DNA of 64,000 nucleotides from Ehretia macrophylla (taxonomy: Eukaryota > Streptophyta > Magnoliopsida > Boraginales > Ehretiaceae): NCBI GenBank assembly GCA_037974665.1, contig CM075770.1, positions 9,002,501 to 9,066,500 on the forward strand, in the 5' to 3' direction. The notes under the pieces were generated by a model. The model was not told the DNA's origin. It worked only from the letters and a program-made list of their open reading frames with translations, and searched no databases. The translations under genes and the position numbers were made by a program. Below are positions 1 to 12,039 of this stretch, piece after piece (the stretch's first letter is position 1; every line of letters begins with the position of its first letter).

Positions 1-2030
1 CAAATGGAAACCTGCAAATAATAACATATACACTTGGAAAACTGAATACTTGTAATGGTGCACTTTGATTAGATGTTGTGCCTTGAAAAGGATTGAAAGA
101 ACGCTCAATATTTAGAAAGAATAAGAGTGTCATAATGTTTGGCAGCTGGAAATGACAAAATCAGCAATTTACTATGAAGCTGTCTCGTTAATCCTGACCA
201 CTTTCATACGATCACTGTAGTTTCTACCATCACCATTTTTTCTGATGCAGCTCGAAATTTTCTGTACCTTTCTTCCCGAGGGATAATGCTGGTTAAAAGG
301 AGTAAGCTAGGAATAAATAATGATTTCAAAAAACAGATTGGAAAACATAAATAATCTATCACGATGCTTCTGGCTTTACAAAAAGGGTAAAAGAAGAGAG
401 CATTGCAGTAGCACTCAGAACAACGTTAAATCAGACTACCCGCTATCCAATCAGCTGCTCTTGTGGAGACAACCAGATACTCTGCAAAGGCAACCAACCA
501 GTCAAATTCTCTAGCAGATTCTAGTAAGAAATATTCGAATAAAAAATCTAATCCAATTGCCTTGAGATAATTTAATGCTGTATGCTTATGGAATAAAACG
601 GAAAGAACTAAAGCATCGATTTGACAGACGCCACATTTCATAGGATTGGGGTGATGGATCTGCCATAAGCATTCATAAGCTCTTCTAACTATCATGGTCT
701 TTGCTGAAGATTCAATCATCAAATACTGTTTGATAGGCCAACACTTACTAGGCAGCTAATATTTCAAGCGAAAGCAATAATTTTGGAACTTCTTCACAAT
801 TATAATTGATCATGGTGAGAACAATACCCTCAATTACAGAAATAAAAAGAACATCTACTGTAAAAAAGAATATATGATGCAAAGGTCACATGAACTCAGA
901 AGTTGAACTTCCGATTAATGGATAAGAAAACCATAACAAAGCAAAAGAAGAAGCCAAATGAGCAGTTTATGTGTGAGTTTCCTTATCAAACAAGTGGGGC
1001 TAACAAAAATAATACATGTCCATCCAATGCAATCTATTAGGGGCTAAAAAATATAACATCACTAGATAGTCTTCCTCATAGAAAGATTAAGATATCCATC
1101 AATTACCGATAGAACACCTATGTATAAATTACCAAATATAGCTGGAATCAATTGATTTACAAAATTGATCCTTATATAGAGCCAACAAGGAGTCTCAAGG
1201 ATTTAGAATCTTCAATCACCTGCCGTCACATATACGACCAAGTGGTACATTGGCCAGCCATATACTCATGATCATTACCAAATTTCATATAAAAAGTAAG
1301 AAATCATTTCCAAACTTTTCTGGACTGTCAACCGCAAATCTTTGATCCTCCTAAACCACAATACGAGTTTCAACTGCCAGGGAAGGAAGGAAAAAAGGCG
1401 GCGCAACCTGACAGAGAGGCAATACACAATTTTCTGAAGCTTCCTTCATGCTATTTTTCCTTTTTTGTCTTTCTCCTTTTTCTTATTTCTCTTTTGTGCA
1501 TGTGTGTGTGTTTTGGAGTGTCTTGCGGGGAGATTGGTGAATTTCAATCAGATTACTTGGTTTTATCTGAGTTAATATTTGTTGTATTTTCCCTTTCTAG
1601 CTAAGTTCAAATCCAGGAGTAGATAACTTACCGTGAGCATCAAAGTTGGTTAGCTAACACTAAATTCTGCAGTAAGTTACAGTCTTCAATCCTTCGATGG
1701 ATTATCATTTCCAACGAAAGTGATATCAACTGACACCAAAAAAGAAAATGCGAAGGCAAATGTCACTGAACCACCAAAGTGCAAAGCTCTACAACTGTGA
1801 AATATCAAGCAACAGCATATTAACACAAATTCTACCCCCATTTTGCAGATGCAGTTCAAACGAAACAGAACAAACTAGTCTAACTGCATTCAAGTGTTAC
1901 CAAACTCAAATTCTTCAAATGAAACAGAACAAATTAGTCTAACTGCATTCAAGAGTTATCAAACTCAAATCCTTGTTTAAACTCAAATGAATTACCTACA
2001 GACTGTAACCAACGGATGTTGTATCCTTGC
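1..2030. other. Gene-free region 3' of XXT5
   Basis: No convincing coding region is visible. The open frames here are short, have no recognisable domain and no flanking splice or promoter context. A frame of 98 codons on the minus strand near 426-722 resembles nothing known to me. The part next to 2030 probably includes the 3' UTR of the minus-strand XXT5 gene. A short tandem duplication lies at 1855-1972. Confidence 0.6.
1855..1972. repeat. 59-bp tandem duplication
   Basis: Two head-to-tail copies of a 59-bp unit (1855-1913 and 1914-1972) differ at only a few positions. Each contains the phrase gtctaactgcattcaag. The duplication sits just downstream of the XXT5 stop codon and may be in its 3' UTR. 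Confidence 0.85.
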
Positions 2031-3416
2031 CTAGCTCCCGGCTCCCCTGCTCTTGTGCATTGCATGTCGAATATCAAAATGATTTACATACTTCAGAGAA
2101 GTGACAGTATCATTTCGAATCCGCTTAATGTTCGGACTCACCAAACCTCTATGCTTGAACCCATATAACTTGAGCACTTGATTATCTGCAAAGTTGAAAG
2201 CTCTCTCCATGTTTCTCAAGCACCTCTCAACAGGATAATCCCCATAGCTTCCACAAGGCTTGCAACCGGTGAAATGCGTCACAAACGGCCACCTATCATC
2301 ACCCAAACCAGGATGGTACTTCTCAATCATCTCCTCATACCGATCCACCAACCCTGACCAATACCCATGCAAATAATAGGAATTCTCAACAAACACCTTG
2401 CCTATCCACTTATCCTTCTCCACAATAAACAAATATATCAATGCAGATTGATCATCCGCCTCAAAATCCGGCCTACCCTTCAAATTCGCAGTCAAGATCT
2501 TCCCAGCATTCTCACGAACCGGACCTTTTGGCCCCATCGGCGCCCACGCATCCAACAAATCCAAAGACCACTGACAGTTCCTAAGCAAAAAACTACCAGT
2601 ATTCAGCGCAATCCACGACTTCTGATCAAACAACAAATCAAGATATCCATGAATCACAAGATTATGTTTCCTATACTTAGAAATCGGGACCTCAAACACC
2701 ATATCAGTAAACAATGCATCACTATCCATCCACCAAATCCATTCCACTTCAGGATGAGACAACATTAACCTCCTAATCAATGGTAATTTCGCCCAATAAC
2801 CCGACATTTCCTTATCCAAATGAGCCATATTATACATAATTTCAATACCATGTAGCCTACAATAATCAACCTTATTCTTAATTGCCTTTAACAAATAATG
2901 ATCACCAATTGCATTATCACAAGGCTTAGGTTGCGAGCCAGTAACAAGCATAATTCGAGGTTTTCGATTAATATAGTTTGGAAAGTTGGGATTTTTCTTA
3001 AGCCATACCTTTCTATCTCTGTCCCAATTGGTTATCTTCGGGCCGAGAGAGAAGGTGACATTCGGGCTTAAGAATTGTTCGGGCCGATCAGACGGGTCGT
3101 CGTCCGGGTCATTATCGGAACGGATCTCGTCGAGGATGCGTTGGGTCTGTTCGAGGAGGTGTTGAGCTTCGGCCTCGGCTTCGGGGGATACGAGGTTGCC
3201 GAAGCCGATGGTGCCACGTAGGACGAGGATGGTAACGAAGCCGCAGAGGATTGTGATCTTTATGCTGTTGAATGTTCTATGGATCTGTCGGCCGCGGGAA
3301 CCGTTTCTGCCACCACCACGAACGAAGACGCCGCCCCCCACGCCGCCGTTGGCGGTGGTGGTTGGGAGTGTTCCGGGTCGTTTCTGAGCTGTAAATGAGT
3401 TTTCTTGACCACCCAT
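2031..3416 (-). CDS. XXT5: Xyloglucan 6-xylosyltransferase, GT34, XXT5-like
   Basis: Intact single-exon gene of 461 codons. The product is a Golgi type II membrane glycosyltransferase of family GT34 that adds alpha-1,6-xylose from UDP-xylose to the glucan backbone of xyloglucan. Residues 1-51 are a Gly/Arg-rich cytosolic tail, 52-72 the single membrane anchor, 77-150 an acidic, coiled-coil-prone stem, and about 150-440 the catalytic domain. The DXD motif is in WWMDSDALF (DSD at 231-233). The stretches [19 protein letters not shown] and CKPCGSY are typical of plant XXTs. N119 and N435 are possible N-glycosylation sites. The start, the first ATG of the frame, gives the MGG- N-terminus followed by [12 protein letters not shown], as I recall for XXT5 rather than XXT1/2. 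The length matches the family (about 460). The exact paralogue (XXT3, 4 or 5) is inferred. Confidence 0.93.
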   Translation of the reverse strand: MGGQENSFTAQKRPGTLPTTTANGGVGGGVFVRGGGRNGSRGRQIHRTFNSIKITILCGFVTILVLRGTIGFGNLVSPEAEAEAQHLLEQTQRILDEIRSDNDPDDDPSDRPEQFLSPNVTFSLGPKITNWDRDRKVWLKKNPNFPNYINRKPRIMLVTGSQPKPCDNAIGDHYLLKAIKNKVDYCRLHGIEIMYNMAHLDKEMSGYWAKLPLIRRLMLSHPEVEWIWWMDSDALFTDMVFEVPISKYRKHNLVIHGYLDLLFDQKSWIALNTGSFLLRNCQWSLDLLDAWAPMGPKGPVRENAGKILTANLKGRPDFEADDQSALIYLFIVEKDKWIGKVFVENSYYLHGYWSGLVDRYEEMIEKYHPGLGDDRWPFVTHFTGCKPCGSYGDYPVERCLRNMERAFNFADNQVLKLYGFKHRGLVSPNIKRIRNDTVTSLKYVNHFDIRHAMHKSRGAGS

Positions 3417-3510
3417 TGAGCGTATGGGTATGAATTTGGGAGAAATTTTTGCTTGTTTAGCTCAGCAGAGTGACTCCAATCTCACTCACACTCTCTCTTG
3501 TGTGTGTATG

Positions 3511-3520
3511 TTATATATAA
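3511..3520 (-). promoter_or_regulatory. Candidate TATA box of XXT5
   Basis: The palindromic ttatatataa lies about 95 bp upstream of the XXT5 start codon on the minus strand. It is followed by a CT/GA-rich leader, a common arrangement for plant TATA promoters. The transcription start is inferred only. Confidence 0.5.
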
Positions 3521-6500
3521 GTTTGGATAATATGTGTGTACGTAAATGAGAATGTGGGATGAGGTGGGGTTGCATGGAAGAGGAAGAAAAAGAAGTGAAT
3601 CATCACCCACGTTTTATATTATTTAAATATATGAAAATGCAAGACAAAGCTCGGTTAGGCAAAGGGGAAAAACGAATTTAGTCTACGAGGTTTAGAATAA
3701 AGATCAAATATATCTTTATAAAATTATATTTTTTCAAAATATAAAAATTTATTTAGTTTTTATGCTAAATTTTAAAGATTAAATTAGATTTTTCTCGTTA
3801 GGCAAAAGTGTAGGTTTCTACCATTACGCATTTAGTTTACTGGTATAATTTTTGTATTGCATTAGTGTGAAAAATTTCAAAATTAATTCTCAAAATTAAC
3901 ATCTTAAATGATATAATGTTGACTTATAAAATCCCTTAAAACAAAAAAAACAAAAAAAAAAGTATACGTTTCTCTCATATTGTCATAATTAACTCATATT
4001 TTTATTGTAGATTTATAAAATGGTGCATGTTTGATACCCACTGTATATTATTTAAATATAGGGAAAATGTGAAACAGTCCTCGTTTAGGCAAGAATGTAC
4101 GTTTATCTCCTATTGCTGTAATTAGCTCATAATTTTATTGTGGTTTATAAATGATGCATGTTTAGTAAATTATTTTTCATTAGGTATCGAAATTTGTTAA
4201 ATATTTGCTGATTCTAAAATATAGTAATAATTATTGGTTTTCAAATTTAAAAACTTTTATTTTAAGAGTAAAATAAGTTTTTGAATATTAAAACTTTTAT
4301 TTTGAAAGTAAAATAAGTTTTTGTCTTGAATAATTAATGTGCTGATTAATAAATTCAATAGCATATAAAGTCAAATATTACTCAAGTGGTATACAATGAT
4401 GATTATAGTATTAATGAACAGTTCGAATAGTATATTTTACTACTTAATCAAACTCCACCTTCTAATGGTATGCACTATTCACAAAAACTTATTATTTTTG
4501 ATAATTTTTAGATACTCGGGTCTCTATTTTAATTCAAATCTCTAATGGGATTAGAGATTTATACCAAAATAGAGACCAAATCACTTTTTGGGTCTCTAAA
4601 TTTAGATAATTTTTAGAGACTCGGGTTTCTATTTTAATTCAAATCTCTAATGGAGTTTATCACTTTTAGAGATTTATACCAAAATAGAGACCCAATCACT
4701 TTTTGGGTCTCTAAATTTAGAGTCAAAAAAGTAAATTGGATCTCTATTTTGGTATAAATCTCTAAAAAGTAGTGGACTCTATTGGAGATATGAGTTAAAA
4801 TAGAGACCCGAATCTCTAAAAATTATCAAAAATAATAAGTTTTTGTGAATAGTACATACCATTGGAGATACTCTAAGGTATTACAATTTTTAGGACAAAA
4901 GGAAATGTACGATACATATTTCCTATCATTATATTTCATTTCTAATGAATGGAGAAATTAATTGTTATACTATCCAAGTTAACTTAATTAGAAAAACACC
5001 CTTCTCTTTTCATTAATTATTTGAAAGTAGACCAAACATGTCATTTTTTCCATATATATTCTTAAAGTGTTTACTCATGGTTGATTAGTCGGTGGTAATA
5101 ATAAACATATCTACAAATGTTTCACAAGTTGATTTTATCTATTTATGAAATCGACTTTTATGACAAAAAAAAAAAAATTGGGATATTAAATGTTTCCACT
5201 ATTTCTTATACTTCCCATCATCTATAATACCGTTTTATAAGTACTATGCCTAATGTGGCGATTGGTATTTAAAAATGAACATTTTAAGGTAGACCCTTTA
5301 GGAGAAAATGTAATGTATTTCAATAAACTCTAATTTAGTCCATGCAGGTGAGAAAATTTAACAAGCAGGAAAAATAAAGCAAGCAGAGCAAACTGTAGTA
5401 AACAATGTTAGGATATCTCATGGTGAAGTCAAGGGACAAAGAGAACATCTCTAGCACATTGAAAGATTAGAAAAGAATAAATAAATTATTAACAATTGTA
5501 TGAGTATATATAATTTCAAGACTCAATAATTCAAATTATTAGTTTAAGTTTAAGTTTTACACATAAGATTTTCTTACTTTTTCTTGGATTCTTCAAATTT
5601 ACTATAATATATGGATCTATTTAACTGATTAAAAAAACAAAAGAGTCTTTGTTTTTGTCTTAAATAAATAGATCCATTTGCATGTGATTATTGAATTTGA
5701 TTGGACCCCATCCATTGGGATCTTGCCGGGCTTGGCTTATATGTGTTACTCACTTCTTAGGTAAATCTGATTACTTTCTGTTGGTAGAGTAATTAAAATA
5801 TAAGATTGATAAATGCAGTAAATTTCTTAACAAATCTAATCTTTTTCTTCAAGGCTATCTAGTTTGTAAATGAGACAACTTCAATTTATGTACATTACAC
5901 TATAAATTGGACAAGTAGACTCAATTTTGGACCATTATTCAGTACTTGAGAGTGTTCAAATATCGAATTTATTTAACGTTTCTCTACTTTGTATTTAAAA
6001 ATAACAGTATCGGTTGACATTTGATTTTATGAATGAAAGTTTTATTTTTTCAAGGAAAAAAAAAGTGTTTAAGCATTAGCTCTGTGTAAAAGACAGAAGG
6101 ATCAATTGTATTGGTCCCATGTAGATGCATTAACTTATAATTGATAATGCCAATTCAATTTTTCCTCAAAAAATCATCCAAAATAAAGGTTAGCCTTGTA
6201 CACATACACATTCATATTTTGCATAACTTTTGGAGAAAAAAATGAATTAGCATTATTATATTAAATATAATTAAGCTAATGCACAGAAAATCTCAGTTAT
6301 AGGCTAAAACTACTCATGGGTTAAGTGAGAAATGGAGATATGGAAAAAGAGTAAAAAAGTAATTGCAAAAAATTAATTGGATGAGTGTTAAAGTTCTTTA
6401 ATGGTGTTAGCTTGCACGAAGGAATATGGATAAAAATTCAAGTTTGTGGACGAGTTTGAGATAAATGTTATAAGGGAAATAACATTTTCTATTTGATCAA

Positions 6501-6808
6501 ATGTTATTGAAATGACAATTTTGACACCAAAGTAAGCTCAAAATGCTACTACTATCACGAATCCCACAAGTAATAAAGTATAGAAGTATGACCTGATCAA
6601 CATCTTCAGTTCACACAAAGCAAGAAACACTATATGTACTTGCTTGAAAACTAAACCCTAATTCCTTTTTTCCATCTTCTTTCTTGGACTTGACCATATG
6701 CATATATTTGCAAGCTTTTTAACCCTATTTGAACACCACCGTCTATCCATTGAGTTGTGAAGATCATACAACTAATTATATATTTTCTAACTTACAAAAG
6801 CTGAAACA
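3521..6808. other. AT-rich spacer between XXT5 and the ERF remnant
   Basis: No coding region is visible. The first few hundred bases should hold the XXT5 promoter and the last two hundred the promoter and leader of the plus-strand ERF remnant (tatattt near 6703). Diverged direct repeats occur: the segment at about 3607-3662 recurs at about 4036-4094, and that at about 3960-4034 recurs at about 4094-4164. A foldback MITE occupies 4455-4877. The words gtggcgattggtat near 5255 resemble the end of the element at 51779-52899. Confidence 0.6.
4455..4877. mobile_element. Foldback MITE with long inverted repeats
   Basis: Terminal inverted repeats of about 80 bp (roughly 4455-4535 and 4797-4877) pair almost perfectly. 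Both contain actattcacaaaaacttatt followed by a run reading gataatttttagag. The interior carries a tandem duplication, copy A 4500-4604 and copy B from 4605 to about 4722, rich in the words gggtctctattt and gagatttatacc. There is no coding capacity. The target-site duplication is unclear, so the superfamily is not assigned. It is a non-autonomous DNA transposon by structure. Confidence 0.8.
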
Positions 6809-6846
6809 ATGGATCATCGAAGAAATGGGAAGAGGCCCTTCCCGTT
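6809..6846 (+). pseudogene. 5' piece of an ERF transcription factor first exon
   Basis: The ATG at 6809 opens MDHRRNGKRPFP, the usual beginning of ABR1-like (group X) ethylene response factors. The reading stops making sense at 6847, where an LTR begins, and resumes in the same frame at 26632. The leader upstream (about 6700-6808) looks like an ordinary plant 5' UTR with a TATA-like element. The host gene has therefore been interrupted inside its first exon. Family assignment rests on the N-terminal motif only. Confidence 0.75.
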
Positions 6847-7317
6847 TGTCGAGGTCGGAATCTCGACGTTGATGTTGGGAGCTACTCTTGCCGAGCTGGA
6901 AATCTGGGTTGAATTCTCGACCTGGATTTTTGGGTCGGCTATCTGACCTACACAAGGAAAAGGAAGGAAAAAGCGGGGTGATGACCCGAATTTTCCCCTC
7001 GGGCGTGCGAATGATTAGTATGTCCGAGGTGGAGAAGTAGCTGAGAGCATTTAATGACGAGTTACCTCAGAAATGAAGAGGTGGAGCTCTATTTATACTA
7101 AATTCGAACCTGACAGCATTTAATGCGGTGCAACTTTATGTCCCATCAGGACTTTATGTCCCTTCAGAACAGCTGTTTGGGGAGGTCAGGGTTTTCCTGG
7201 GTCGGGGTAAGGTCGAATCAGCATCTTGGGCATTACCTGAATGTGCTGGGCTTGGCTCGGATCAGCCCCCCTCAGCTCGGAGTGGGCATCATACCTCAGC
7301 TCGGGGTTCCCTCGTCA
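6847..7317 (-). repeat. 3' LTR of the outer Tat element
   Basis: A 471-bp LTR with TG...CA ends. It matches the LTRs at 13675, 23108 and 26157. It contains a minus-strand TATA box (7090-7097 on the plus strand reads tatttata). A polypurine tract abuts its right border, which marks it as the 3' LTR of a minus-strand element. Confidence 0.93.
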
Positions 7318-7335
7318 ATCCCCCCCCCCCCAAGT
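7318..7335 (-). other. Polypurine tract of the outer element
   Basis: A run of 13 C on the plus strand (G on the element strand) directly abuts the 3' LTR. This is the expected position and composition of the plus-strand primer of LTR retrotransposons. Confidence 0.85.
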
Positions 7336-7513
7336 CGAGATCGAGAGGGTGAGATCTAGATTTGGGAGTTGATCCCGAGCTGGAGGTGCCCGACCCCGGC
7401 AGAGTGGGGGTGCCCACCTCAGTGGTGCATGCCCTTCAGACGGCTGACACGTCACCTGGCAGTTATGACAAGATGCGACGTTTGGGATTCCCGAGGTGGT
7501 TACAGGAGTTGCC

Positions 7514-7521
7514 TATAAATA
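7514..7521 (+). promoter_or_regulatory. TATA box of the antisense extra ORF (outer element)
   Basis: TATAAATA in the context gcctataaatagggcc stands about 250 bp upstream of the first ATG of the plus-strand extra ORF. The same motif and spacing recur in the inner element (14372-14379). It faces opposite to the LTR promoter. Confidence 0.7.
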
Positions 7522-7768
7522 GGGCCTTGACATCTGAGATTCATTTCACACTTTACATACGAAATTTGGAGCTTTCAGGTCGGCAACCAGAGTGGTCGGA
7601 CACTTTTAGCTAGACAAATATCTTCTCGGGGTATTCATCTCGGAATCCACTAGCTCGGAGCCAATTAGGTTGGAGGCAATTAGATCGGGTCATCTTCGAC
7701 AACTAGAGCGGTAGGTACATCCCGACTCCCTTTAGTTATTCCTGCACATATTTTAATTTGTAAACAGG

Positions 7769-10097
7769 ATGGGAAGGTCGGAATCGGAAGATTCCCAAGC
7801 GATGGAGGTGAGGTCCTATAGAGGGGATGAGAATCCGTCGAGCTCGGAATCTACCTTAGATGGAAGTCACGGTGATGACAGTGTCGGCGCCTCTCAAGGA
7901 TCAGCTCGGTCATCTGGGCTCAGGGAGAGTGACAATGATTGCCAAGTGATCGAGGTCAGGCGTGTGCAAGAAGAAGCCGAGGCGAATCCTTTGGCCGACC
8001 TGGGAGACTTGGGTGATGGGGAAGATGAGGAGCCATTGAACCAGCTGGAGGGAGTTGAGATACCTCAGGAGTACTTAGCTGGAGTCTCCACATCGGAACC
8101 GATTGAAGCAGTCCCGGTTAGGGCGATCCGACCTCGGATCTCAGTTACAGCCAGTGGTTCGTCGGCTCGAGGGAAGAGGATAGAGCAGTTGTTCGCTTGT
8201 TGTAAACGTGAGTACCATTCTACCATTGAGATGGCTAACGCCCGGCTAAGAGACTGGTCGGTGGACCAACATCACAAGCTGAAGGTTCCAGGTCGGAACG
8301 AGTCCGCCTGCTATCCTCCACCCGATCACATTACTATCTACGACCTCGCCTTCGATGTCATCTGGCTTCTACTTCCCGACTTCATCGCCTACATTTTGAA
8401 CTATTTTGAGCTTAGTCCGGGTCAGATGTCACCAAATGGTTAGGCCGTAATGGTGGCATTTTATGTATTCTGCCTAGAGAGGAAAATAGAGCCGACCTGT
8501 GCCGGTTCAAGCAGTTCTTTGTGTGCAAACCCAACCCAAAGCAACCACGGTGGTTTCATTTCACAGCTCGGGCAGACAATGCCATATTCACCAAGTGGCA
8601 CTCCTCCAACAAGGGCTGGCACAATGACTACTATTGGGTCGAGCCAGCTGGGAACCCGGGGTGCAGAGTGGATTGGAATCCTTCCATAAAGAAGAATATG
8701 AATGACGACCCCAAGCTCTCAGACGAGGAGCTCACCGAGGTCGGGGTGCTGAGACCCGAGTCGAGAATGTTGATTGATATTGATAGAGTCCTCAGGTGGG
8801 ACAAAATCTGAAAATCAAAGTTATTCGGTAAAGAACCCAACCTGGGGAAGGAGCATCCCCATCTACTTCCAGAGCCTGAAGAGAATGCGGATTCTGGCTC
8901 AGAAGAGGGTCAGTTCGCAGGATCAATGCCCGACATCCCCGCCTTCTTGTCTACCGTTGTTCTCTTCAGTTTGCATTTGGTTATTTCTCACCTTTTTCCT
9001 CTGGTCTTTTGCATATATGGAAGATACGAGAAATGTCGCGTATGTCTAGATGAAGAGGAGGACCGAGGCCAACGGCGAAGTCTCGGCTCTGTCTGGCTTG
9101 GGCTCCACCGTCCTTCAGGAGCAAAGGCAGCAAACCAAGGTCTCTTCCAAGGGGACGTCGGCGTCTCCCCTGACCAAAAGACCGAGCTCAGGTGTGGCGA
9201 TCCCAGAGCGCTCAGCATCCCACCCTAACAATAAGAAACGGTCTCGGCCCGAGTACTCCGGAAAAGGCAAGGCCACGGAGGTAAGCCCTCCCAACAAGGA
9301 TTTCATGGAGGCAGCTAAGGTTGCCCGCGATCTTAAGCTGTCATCAATCCTGGTGCAGGCCGAGTCCCACATCCTTTCGGTACCTGAGGACGGCCATAGT
9401 CACGGTAAGGCATATTTGACCGTGTTGATATGGTTAAGTTTTTTTGGCTCGGCTGATTGTTTTGTCGTATTTTGTGCAGGCCGAGTCCCACATCCTTTCG
9501 GTACCTGGCTTACTCGCCCGAGCCCAGGCTCACTGCGTCGAGCTCGAGCAGCGATTCATCGACTCTTGAGCCGAGCTAGAGGCCCTGAGGGAGGATGCCG
9601 CCCAGAGGCGCAAAGAAGATGAGACGGAGATCGACCGGCTGAAGAAGGAGCTCGAGGCAGAGAAGTCCCGGCGCGAGGCCGCGGCCAAGGACGTCGAGCG
9701 CTTCAAGAAGGATAAGCGCGAGGCCGAGGCGAAACTTAAGGATCTGGTAGATCGGGTCGGCCCTCAGGGGGAGAAGGCGGTGGAAGCCTTTAAGTCCAGC
9801 CAAGAGGCCGTGGACTGGTTGGCCACGGAATGTGGGGCGATGGCCAGGTACGCCGAGTTAGAGTACTACTTCCGGGGCCAAGTCGCAGCTCGGGATAGAG
9901 CGAAGACCTTCCTCCTTGCCACCAAGAATGATAACATCGAAATCTTGGAGGCCCCACCTCAAGAGTTCTGGGAGATTCCGGAACTTCCAGCCAACCTGAC
10001 GTCTCAAGCTAAGGAGGTGATTGAATTTGTCCAGAAGGGCATGGATCAGGTCGGGGACGAAGCCTATGCTACCACCTCTACCGCCGCTCCTAAGTAA
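7769..10097 (+). pseudogene. Antisense extra ORF region of the outer Tat element (fossil)
   Basis: This plus-strand coding region lies between the 3' LTR and integrase, opposite in sense to gag-pol. The N-terminal part is acidic and Ser-rich. A middle part resembles the Pfam 'putative gypsy type transposon' domain (Transposase_28), with FELSPGQMSPNG and a following YYW-containing block. The C-terminal part is a charged coiled coil rich in Glu, Lys and Arg and ends in TSTAAPK. A canonical AATAAA lies at 10177-10182, so the unit has its own promoter and likely its own polyadenylation site. Stretches with the look of short plant introns occur inside it. The copy is broken. Function is unknown; extra ORFs of this kind are known from Tat elements. 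Confidence 0.75.
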
Positions 10098-10639
10098 ATT
10101 TTGTAATTGCCCGGGTCGAGGCTTTAGTAGATTCGCCCTGGTCGGGCTCCTTGTAATTCTTTTTCACTTTCAATGAAATAAATATTTCTGCTTTATTTGA
10201 GTTTCATTCGAGTTCGTACATGTGTACCTTTCTCTTCGCAAATTTTTTAAGTAAGTAGGGTTGGACCAATATAATTGACCTTTCAAACTTAATTTAAATA
10301 TGAAGAACCGAGCTAGACGCGATTAATGAATTATCATGCTAATCCAAGTTGGTTAATTGAGCAACTATATAATTGTCGCCGACCTGGACTCGTCAGTCCG
10401 ATTTAAAATTGGTCAAACTAATGTTGACAAATGTTGAGTTCGAGTTCAGACCCAAACTAACGTGCCGACCTGAAGCTGGATTATACCGAGTTGGACCTTA
10501 ATCTGAACTGGCAAACCTAATCAAATTATTATTGATTATACCCGAGCTGGAACCTAGTCCGAGCTAGTTTACCTTATCATTAGCTCGTAATCAAGCGTGG
10601 CCACCGCGTTAATCTGAGTTGGCAGTAGCTAAGTAGCTG

Positions 10640-10910
10640 AGGTGCTTGGGCCTGGGTCGGGCATCGCACTGGTTTACAAAATGTATTAGGCTCGGGAGCC
10701 AATTTCAAGTAATATTTTGGCTCGGGGCTACGACAAAATATTCCAGCTCGTGGGCCGTTACAAAAGATTTTGGCTCGGGGCCTACTAAAGAGATTTCAGC
10801 TCGGGGGCCGTTACAAGAGATTTTGGCTTGGGGCCTACTCAGTAGATTTTGGCTCGGGGCCGTTACAAGAGATTTTAGCTCGGGAGCCTTTAGACAAAAT
10901 ACCACTTCAG
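10640..10910. repeat. Short tandem-repeat block of the outer element
   Basis: Diverged repeats of about 35-45 bp alternate around the phrases ttttggctcggggc and gccgttacaagaga. They lie between the end of integrase and the 3' end of the antisense ORF. The inner element has the same block at about 17530-17765. Confidence 0.8.
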
Positions 10911-11910
10911 GTGTTCTGAGTGCCATGCATTCTTCAATAGTTTTTTGTACTTGTCGCGGAGGTAGAAGGTTCCAGGTCGGACTTTTTTCACGACTTCGTA
11001 CGGTCCTTCCCAAGTCAGGGAGAGCTTGTTACCTGAGCGCGGTAAAAAGATGGTCTTTCTGAGCATAAGGTCGCCAACCTTAATAGGCTTAGGCTTGACC
11101 TGCTTGGCAAAGGCTCTTTGCATGGCAGCTTTGCTGGCTAGCATCTTGATTTGAGCTTTAGCTCGGAGCTCTTCGGCGAGGTCGAGCCCTTCACGGATTA
11201 GTGCTCCGTTTATTTCTGGATCATGGTGGAGGGTTCTACTGGTCAGAGAACTGATCTCCACTAGCAACACCGCTTGAGTATTGAAGGTCAACTCGAAGGG
11301 CGATTCTCCCGTTGCCTAGCTGGTGGTGGTCCGTTGAGCCCACAGAACCTCGAGAAGAATCGATGCCACTGGCCCTCTGCTTCCTCCAGCTTGGTTTTCA
11401 GACCCTGCAAAATGATTTGGTTAGTCCTTTCAACTTGGCCATTACTTTGAGGATGAGCAATAGATGAGAATCCGAGGTCGATCCCAATCTCAGCATATTT
11501 GCCTCGAAAGTATACACTGTCGAATTGCTTGCCGTAGTCAGTAACGATGACCTTTGGTACCCCAAATCGGCAAATGATATTTTTCCACACGAAAACCCAA
11601 GCTGCCTTTTCTGTTATTCTAGTAACATCTTCAGCCTCAGGCATTTGGTGAAGTAGTCTACTGCTACGAAGGAGTGCTTTTTTTGGCCAACGCCGGTTGG
11701 CAATAGGCCGATGATATCTAGACCCCATTGATAGAATGGCCACGGGCTTATCATCTCTGTGAGGTCTACCGCTGGCTTTCTTTGTATGTTGGCAAACCTT
11801 TGGCAGGTGTCACACTTTTTCACATACTCTTTGGCATCTTGCTTTAATGTTGGCCAAAAATAGCCTTTCCTCAATGCCTTCCGAGCCAGGGCCTTGCTAC
11901 CCAAGTGGTT
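10890..11910 (-). pseudogene. Integrase region of the outer Tat element (fossil)
   Basis: Read on the minus strand this holds the zinc-binding part with CDTCQRFANIQRKP, the catalytic core with the blocks WGLDIIGLLP, CRFGVPKVIVTDYGKQFDS and HPQSNGQVERTNQ, and the C-terminal segment with PKPIKVGDLMLRK and WEGPYEVV. The order and motifs are those of Ty3/Gypsy integrase. No chromodomain is seen, as expected for Tat. The region is broken. Confidence 0.85.
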
Positions 11911-12039
11911 TCTATATACTCCTTCATGGATTTTCCGGAGTATATAGTTTCCCTCCTCGGGCCTAACACACTTTAAGAGAGGCCAAGTGTAGGCTCTCTT
12001 GTAGAGTTGCCCGGCAATTATAACAAACCTTGAGGCCTA

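Noticed and set aside
426-722. Minus-strand open frame of 98 codons
   Set aside because: No domain, no relatives recognised and no promoter or splice context; length is within chance for this region.
2367-2768. Plus-strand open frame of 133 codons inside XXT5
   Set aside because: Shadow frame antisense to a well-supported conserved gene.
7123-7613. Plus-strand open frames across the outer 3' LTR and its inner border
   Set aside because: They run through an LTR, a polypurine tract and promoter sequence and resemble no protein.
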